Below are positions 6,621 to 10,377 of a DNA stretch of 10,377 bases, in pieces (the stretch's first letter is position 1; each line of letters begins with the position of its first letter). A program made the translations under genes and the position numbers. The stretch comes from Crenarchaeota archaeon SCGC AAA471-B05 (lineage in GTDB: Archaea; Thermoproteota; Thermoprotei; Gearchaeales; Gearchaeaceae): positions 81,496 to 91,872 of the forward strand of contig AQYM01000031.1 in NCBI GenBank assembly GCA_000380705.1, given 5' to 3'. A model generated the notes under the pieces. That model had not been told where the DNA came from, did not search any database, and saw only the letters and a list, made by a program, of their open reading frames with translations.

Positions 6621-7454
6621 CTATATCCCTTTAATAATTTTCTTTGCATTTTCATATAAAATTTTATTTAATGTTTCGTTCTTAAGATTTAAACTTTTTA
6701 GTTCATTTATAATTCTAGACGGCTGTAACATAGGATAATCGCTCCCAAAAAGAAATTTGTCCTGCAGTAAGCTATCCATGTATTTAAGTACAATTTGGGG
6801 AATGTACTTAGGAGACCATCCGCTGATGTCTATGAAAACGTTACCTTTATGGTATGCTACCGCCAATGCCTCTTCATACCATGGCCAGCCAAAATGAGCC
6901 AAAATAAAATTTACATCAGGATATTTTATAGCTAAATTATCAACGTAAATAGGCCTTCCCAATTCCAAAGGAAGGCCGCCTCCGCCTTTGATACCAGCAC
7001 CTATTCCAGTAATTCCTGTATGAATAACACAAAGTAAACGATTCTCATTGGCAATTTCGAATATTTTGCTCAATTTTTCATCATCAGGTTTTATCAATTG
7101 AAGTTGGGGATGAATTTTTATTCCCTTTAATCCAAGATTATTTAAAGCGTACTTTATCTCTTTTTCGAAATCTTTATTTAAATCAAATGAAGCAAAACCG
7201 ATAAATAAATCTGGATCAGAGTTACAGATTTCTGCAATATGTTGATTGGATATTCTTCCTAAACCAGCTATTGAAGAGGATAAAGGTAATAAAAATGCCT
7301 TGGTTATTCCTTGAGATCTTAAATCTTCCGCAAACTCTTTAAAATTTTTAACTTTAAAAACCGCCCTAAAATACTTAAGTGTAGGATCAAAAAGTGGACC
7401 TAAAGCTTTTACGAATTCTTCTGTAGGAGGATGAACATGTACGTCTACTACCAT
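6621..7454 (-). CDS. Amidohydrolase-2 family metal-dependent hydrolase
   Basis: A 277-residue TIM-barrel hydrolase of the amidohydrolase-2 (ACMSD-like) family. The N-terminal metal motif is VHVHPP (H6, H8). Further barrel-end residues are KIHPQ (K113, H115), VIHTG (H145), LAHFGWPW (H187) and the catalytic acid D239 in LFGSDYPM. A glycine-rich loop (KGGGG, 156-160) lies before ELGRPIYVDNLA. Members perform hydrolysis or non-oxidative decarboxylation; the substrate cannot be read from the sequence. The ATG follows directly on the stop of the upstream cysteine hydrolase (TAAATG, no spacer), so the two are one operon and probably act on related compounds. The downstream 62-base gap carries T-rich sequence suitable for termination. 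Confidence 0.88.
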   Translation of the reverse strand: MVVDVHVHPPTEEFVKALGPLFDPTLKYFRAVFKVKNFKEFAEDLRSQGITKAFLLPLSSSIAGLGRISNQHIAEICNSDPDLFIGFASFDLNKDFEKEIKYALNNLGLKGIKIHPQLQLIKPDDEKLSKIFEIANENRLLCVIHTGITGIGAGIKGGGGLPLELGRPIYVDNLAIKYPDVNFILAHFGWPWYEEALAVAYHKGNVFIDISGWSPKYIPQIVLKYMDSLLQDKFLFGSDYPMLQPSRIINELKSLNLKNETLNKILYENAKKIIKGI

Positions 7455-8048
7455 TTAAATAAATTCTATATATTCACTTTTTGTTATTATTCCTTTATAA
7501 AGAAAATCAATTTGCCTTATTGTTGAATATAAATCAAATTCTGTTAAAGCTGATGTTGCATCTATAGGTAAGATAACTTTATACCATCTTAATGCAGCGC
7601 TACCTGCTGTATGTAGAACGCATATATTAGCAACAGTACCGGTGATTACGATATTTCTAATATTATGTAGCCTCAATACATGATCTAACGAAGTTCCATA
7701 AAATGCATCATAACGGAGTTTTTTTACCAAAATGTCATTAGGTTCAGGTTTTAGTTCTTCAACTATTTCTGCACCCCAAGTTCCTTGTATAGCATGTTCG
7801 CCCCAAATTGAAAATTCTGGATCGTTTTTCATATGCCAATCTTGCGTGTAAATTATCAAAACCCCTTTATTTCTAGCTTTTTGAATTAAACTTTTAATAT
7901 AAGGTATTGACTTAGGTGCTGAAGGTACAAAAAGTTTTCCTTGAGGATGTACAAAATCATTTTGCATGTCTACAATTATTAAAGAAGTAGTTTTACTTTC
8001 TAATTTAACATTATCTACTATTTTATATTCAGGTATTTTAATCTCCAT
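7455..8048 (-). CDS. Isochorismatase-family cysteine hydrolase, nicotinamidase-like
   Basis: A 197-residue cysteine hydrolase. The catalytic triad is D27 (LIIVDMQNDF), a lysine at 109/110 (ILVKKLRYDAF) and C143 (GTVANICVLHTA). A likely metal site D70-W-H72 (TQDWH) with H85 (GEHAIQGTWGAEI) matches the arrangement in nicotinamidases, so deamidation of nicotinamide to nicotinate is the leading guess; other members act on amides or isochorismate. I chose the ATG at 8048 rather than an in-frame TTG at 8069, because the extra residues (MRKYNND) precede a normal N-terminus and TTG is a rare start. The AT-rich upstream region leaves this open. The stop abuts the ATG of the amidohydrolase, indicating joint expression. 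Confidence 0.85.
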   Translation of the reverse strand: MEIKIPEYKIVDNVKLESKTTSLIIVDMQNDFVHPQGKLFVPSAPKSIPYIKSLIQKARNKGVLIIYTQDWHMKNDPEFSIWGEHAIQGTWGAEIVEELKPEPNDILVKKLRYDAFYGTSLDHVLRLHNIRNIVITGTVANICVLHTAGSAALRWYKVILPIDATSALTEFDLYSTIRQIDFLYKGIITKSEYIEFI

Positions 8049-8124
8049 ATCATTATTATATTTTCTCAAAAAATTATTTTTAAAAAAATTTTTAAATAAG
8101 AAAAACTATGAGTGATTAAGCAAA
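8049..8124. promoter_or_regulatory. AT-rich divergent promoter region
   Basis: Runs of A and T (8068-8098) between the cysteine hydrolase (-) and the OB-fold gene (+) contain TATA-like sequences in both directions. TTTTTAAATA (8089-8098) or the A/T run just before it serves the plus gene. TTTAAAAA on the minus strand (about 8077-8084) serves the hydrolase. The exact boxes cannot be assigned by eye. Confidence 0.4.
8112..8116 (+). promoter_or_regulatory. Possible Shine-Dalgarno of the OB-fold gene
   Basis: GTGAT, within GAGTGATT, lies 8 bases before the ATG at 8125 and fits the crenarchaeal anti-Shine-Dalgarno. If used, this gene has a short leader, unlike the other promoter-proximal genes here. 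Confidence 0.35.
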
Positions 8125-8430
8125 ATGCCTGAAATAAAAGTTAAAGATATGAAAAAAGGTATGAATAATATATCAGCTACATTAAAAGTAATTTCTAAAG
8201 AAAACGAAAGAATTGTACAAACAAAATACGGAGAAACAAGAGTTAGTAATGCAATTGTCGAAGATGATACAGGTAGAATTAATTTAACTTTATGGAGGGA
8301 TCAGATTGATAAAGTTAATGTAGGAGATATAATTAAAATTGAAGGAGGATTTATAACTGAATTTAAAGGACAGCTTAATATAAACGTTGCAAAAAGCGGA
8401 AAAATAACTGTAATAAAAAGAAGTAAATAA
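8125..8430 (+). CDS. Single-stranded DNA-binding OB-fold protein (tail-less SSB-like)
   Basis: A 101-residue OB-fold protein that aligns along its whole length with the DNA-binding domain of Sulfolobus SSB: VKDMKKGMNNISATLKV, a QTKYGETRVSNAIVEDDTGR block, LTLWRDQ and FKGQLNIN. The aromatic residues that stack on bases in Sulfolobus SSB (W56, W75, F79 in that protein) correspond to W57, F76 and F80 here, so one Trp is replaced by Phe. The protein stops about 10 residues after the fold and lacks the Gly/Arg-rich and acidic tail that recruits other proteins in the full-length SSB. It is probably a paralogue binding single-stranded DNA or RNA. It stands alone, divergent from the hydrolase operon and convergent with the DUF35 genes (15-base gap). 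Confidence 0.85.
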   Translation: MPEIKVKDMKKGMNNISATLKVISKENERIVQTKYGETRVSNAIVEDDTGRINLTLWRDQIDKVNVGDIIKIEGGFITEFKGQLNINVAKSGKITVIKRSK

Positions 8431-8445
8431 AAAATAAAGTTATTG

Positions 8446-8925
8446 TTAATTTTCAGCGGGCTTAAAATACTTGATATCAGTTAGGGAGCCATTTCTTTCA
8501 TTATATTCTTTAAATACCGGAATAACCTTTAAACCTATCCGTAATTTATCATATTGAATTTCATCTAAAAAATGAATAAGGTAGCCCTTAACATTTTCAA
8601 AACTTATTAATGCAATTATTTTTGGTTTTTCCAATTCTTTTCCATAGCTATCAATCTTGGCAATAGTATAACTAACCACTATTCCTTCATTTTTAATTTT
8701 CTTTAACTCCTTAACTTCATTACCACATTTTAAACAAAAGCCTCGCACAGGAAAAAAAATTAAATCGCAATTTTTACAGTATGCAGCATAAAGTTGTGCT
8801 TCATTCTTTAATTTTAAGAAAAACTGCTCACTTAAGTATCCTGTAGTGTATTTATATTCCTCAGTTTCCATAATAGAAGGATAACTTATCAATTTATCCA
8901 AATTAATTTCCTTTTCGTAGCTCAT
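8446..8925 (-). CDS. DUF35 zinc-ribbon/OB-fold protein, second of a pair
   Basis: A 159-residue DUF35 protein: an N-terminal helical arm, a rubredoxin-like zinc ribbon with C50-x2-C53 (YCKNCD) and C64-x2-C67 (FCLKCGNE), then an OB-like domain beginning at VVSYTIAKI. DUF35 proteins are non-catalytic partners of thiolase-fold enzymes, where they hold acyl-CoA and organise the complex. In archaea they bridge thiolase and HMG-CoA synthase; in steroid degradation they pair with Ltp-type aldolases. The ATG overlaps the stop of the preceding DUF35 gene as ATGA. It is only modestly similar to its neighbour, with a shorter OB loop and no obvious GIFHRI-like motif (YLIHFLDE instead). It is the last gene of the operon. 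Confidence 0.88.
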   Translation of the reverse strand: MSYEKEINLDKLISYPSIMETEEYKYTTGYLSEQFFLKLKNEAQLYAAYCKNCDLIFFPVRGFCLKCGNEVKELKKIKNEGIVVSYTIAKIDSYGKELEKPKIIALISFENVKGYLIHFLDEIQYDKLRIGLKVIPVFKEYNERNGSLTDIKYFKPAEN

Positions 8926-9431
8926 TTTATCTCTTCTATAGGTTCAAAATATAAAATATCATTTATATCTCCTTTTCTTTCGTTGATATTTTTCCAAACT
9001 GCTCTAACAGTTACACCGAATATTTTCCTGTTGATAACATTCTCAGGATTTACGTTTATTCTATGAAATATTCCCTGACCAGGAGCATCGATAAATTCAA
9101 TTATTCCAACAACTTCATGCTTTTCTGCTTTTCTAGCATCAACAGTTATATAACTGACTACAGCTGTTACAACTTTACCTATATCTCTAATATAAATCCA
9201 TTCATCAGTAGCTTTAAAACAAATTTCGCAGTAAATTCTAGGAGGGACAAGAATTCTATTACAACCATAGCATTTCCTACCAATTATCCTACCATTCTTT
9301 AATTCATTTAAAAATCTACTAATGGCTTGACCTGCAGATAAAAGATATTTAGCTTCAGGTTTATAGCTAATTTCTATGATCTTTCCTTCATCTTCTTTTA
9401 AAACAGGAATAGCTGGATATATCTTCTGCAT
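8922..9431 (-). CDS. DUF35 zinc-ribbon/OB-fold protein, first of a pair
   Basis: A 169-residue DUF35 protein. It starts with an arm that includes a SAGQAISRFLNEL helix (32-44). The zinc ribbon is C54-x2-C57 (KCYGCN) and C68-x2-C71 (YCEICF), separated by RILVPPRIY, the usual linker. An OB fold follows, with VVTAVVSYITVDA and GIIEFIDAPGQGIFHRI. The start is the ATG at 9431, not a TTG at 9449, because GGGTGG (9442-9437) lies at a good distance before the ATG and the ATG follows the thiolase stop after one base. Its position directly behind the thiolase-fold gene marks it as the most likely physical partner of that protein. It overlaps the next DUF35 gene by four bases. Confidence 0.9.
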   Translation of the reverse strand: MQKIYPAIPVLKEDEGKIIEISYKPEAKYLLSAGQAISRFLNELKNGRIIGRKCYGCNRILVPPRIYCEICFKATDEWIYIRDIGKVVTAVVSYITVDARKAEKHEVVGIIEFIDAPGQGIFHRINVNPENVINRKIFGVTVRAVWKNINERKGDINDILYFEPIEEIK

Positions 9432-9432
9432 T

Positions 9433-10377
9433 TTATCCACCCTTAGCAATTATTACAGTAGAGACTTGCATAAGGTCTCCCCAAGCTTGGGCTAAAGCAT
9501 AACCGTTTTTTATTCTTACCTGCCTTTTACCCGCTTCATACCTTAACTGCCAAAACAGCTCGCATACTTTCATTAATCCTGCAGCAGCTATTGGATTACC
9601 TACTCCTAGTAACCCGCCTGAAGGACATATAGGTAGATCTCCATCTCTTTGGGTTACACCTTCCCTAGTCAATTCTGGAGCTTTACCTTTATCAGCGAGC
9701 TTAAGTCCTTCCATATGATGTAACTCTTTATAATTAAATGGATCATATACTTCAGCAAAATCAAGCTGTTTTCTAGGATTACTTATTCCAGCAATTTTAT
9801 ATGCCATGTTTCCAGCGTATTCTAAATACAAAGGATATGCCAATTCTCTACATGTCCAATGAGTAGAATCCAAAGTCCAACCTACACCTTCTATCCAAAC
9901 AGGAGAATCGGTAAATTTCCTGGCAATTTTTTCACTTGCAAGTACTATTGCAGCTGCACCGTCTGTGACTGAACTTATATCCAATCTCTGAACAGGCCAT
10001 ACCAACACTTCGCTATTTAAAACATCTTCTACCGTAACATTTGCTGCATCTCTAGCAGCAGGATGATCTAAAGCATTCCTCTTATTTTTTACTGTTACCA
10101 GTGCAATGTCTTCTTTTTTAATGTTATATTTATACATATACCTGTGCATTTCCATAGCAAATATCCAAATTAAATTAGGATTGAGAGGTTTTTCTAAAAT
10201 TGGATCCCAAATATGAAGAAATACTGCTTGCGGATGAGGTCTAGCATTGCTCATTTTTTCTTCAGCAACTACTAAAACTAAATCATATAATCCTGAAGCT
10301 ACATGCCACCATCCACTTATAGCTGCCATAACTCCTGTTGCACCTCCTACAAAAACTCTTTTTGTAGGTTTCAAATA
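9433..10377 (-). CDS. Thiolase-fold protein without the catalytic residues (5' partial)
   Basis: The frame is open to the window edge; roughly the first 80-90 residues are missing. Numbering below counts the TTG codon at 10374 as residue 1. The fold is clear: VASGLYDLVLVVAEEKM (25-41), SSVTDGAAAIVLASEKIA (134-151), EVYDPF (208-213), CPSGGLLGVGNPIAAAG (250-266) and ELFWQLRYEAGKRQV (272-286), like SCP2/archaeal thiolases. The chemistry is not. An ungapped match to family sequences as I recall them puts Gly (G11, in VGGATG) where the nucleophilic Cys of ACASG should be, Tyr (Y210) for the HD-motif His, Asn (N260) for the GHP His, and QAWG near the C-terminus where SCP2-type thiolases have HN. 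Ordinary thiolysis or Claisen condensation is therefore unlikely. Two DUF35 genes follow at once. It is either a structural partner or a repurposed enzyme such as an Ltp2-type aldolase. Confidence 0.85.
   Translation of the reverse strand, partial: YLKPTKRVFVGGATGVMAAISGWWHVASGLYDLVLVVAEEKMSNARPHPQAVFLHIWDPILEKPLNPNLIWIFAMEMHRYMYKYNIKKEDIALVTVKNKRNALDHPAARDAANVTVEDVLNSEVLVWPVQRLDISSVTDGAAAIVLASEKIARKFTDSPVWIEGVGWTLDSTHWTCRELAYPLYLEYAGNMAYKIAGISNPRKQLDFAEVYDPFNYKELHHMEGLKLADKGKAPELTREGVTQRDGDLPICPSGGLLGVGNPIAAAGLMKVCELFWQLRYEAGKRQVRIKNGYALAQAWGDLMQVSTVIIAKGG
9437..9442 (-). promoter_or_regulatory. Shine-Dalgarno sequence for the first DUF35 gene
   Basis: The minus strand reads GGGTGG five bases before the ATG at 9431, inside the last codons of the thiolase-fold gene. 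It decides the start in favour of 9431. Confidence 0.65.

Noticed and set aside
8067..8069. TTG start for the cysteine hydrolase
   Set aside because: The ATG seven codons later gives a normal family N-terminus; not fully excluded because the promoter region is ambiguous.
9063..9302. Plus-strand ORF opposite the first DUF35 gene
   Set aside because: It is antisense to a gene with clear zinc-ribbon and OB motifs, and has no promoter or recognisable domain.
9447..9449. TTG start for the first DUF35 gene
   Set aside because: A good Shine-Dalgarno precedes the in-frame ATG at 9431, which also sits one base after the upstream stop.
10372..10374. TTG as the true start of the thiolase-fold gene
   Set aside because: The frame continues to the window edge, and the N-terminal third of a thiolase domain would be missing from such a start.
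9433..10377. Ordinary acetyl-CoA acetyltransferase
   Set aside because: The overall fold matches, but Cys and both His positions of the active site are substituted.

Overview
The window is an AT-rich, gene-dense stretch that looks like a thermoacidophilic crenarchaeon of the Sulfolobales. The signs are a fused EtfB-EtfA protein followed by FixC and an 8-cysteine FixX, an OB-fold protein close to Sulfolobus SSB, thiolase/DUF35 genes, TATA-like boxes about 24-28 bases before start codons (leaderless-type genes), and GGTG-type Shine-Dalgarno sequences mainly at internal operon genes. I see no insertion sequence, CRISPR array, tRNA or rRNA.

Layout. Bases 1-2920 (+) are a tightly coupled etfBA-fixC-fixX operon that should pass electrons from acyl-CoA or NADH oxidation to quinone; the fused ETF is cut by the left edge. 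A malate dehydrogenase (3019-3957) and a UPF0173 metallo-hydrolase (3983-4651) follow on the same strand. A PLP-dependent threonine/serine dehydratase (4677-5648, -) is divergent from an unrecognised 90-residue protein (5703-5975, +).

Bases 5968-6558 (-) hold the most puzzling locus. Three overlapping ORFs, one of only 30 codons, read as consecutive parts of a single 196-residue protein: a small globular domain followed by a coiled coil. The two junctions are single-base frame changes at A-runs of opposite sign, and the coiled-coil heptad register runs straight across the second. A TATA box sits at the right distance from the 30-codon ORF. This is either a recently broken gene, sequence error, or programmed frameshifting.

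Bases 6621-8048 (-) are a two-gene operon: a nicotinamidase-like cysteine hydrolase, then an amidohydrolase-2 family enzyme. A short SSB-like OB-fold protein without the usual tail follows at 8125-8430 (+).

Bases 8446-10377 (-) are an operon of a thiolase-fold protein (cut by the right edge) followed by two DUF35 zinc-ribbon/OB proteins. The visible thiolase has lost the catalytic Cys (Gly), the HD-motif His (Tyr) and the GHP His (Asn). It is therefore not an ordinary thiolase, but either a pseudo-enzyme partner or a repurposed enzyme of the kind known for DUF35-linked steroid aldolases. With the ETF/FixCX operon at the other end, the window leans towards acyl-CoA or lipid metabolism, though the two ends are separate transcription units.
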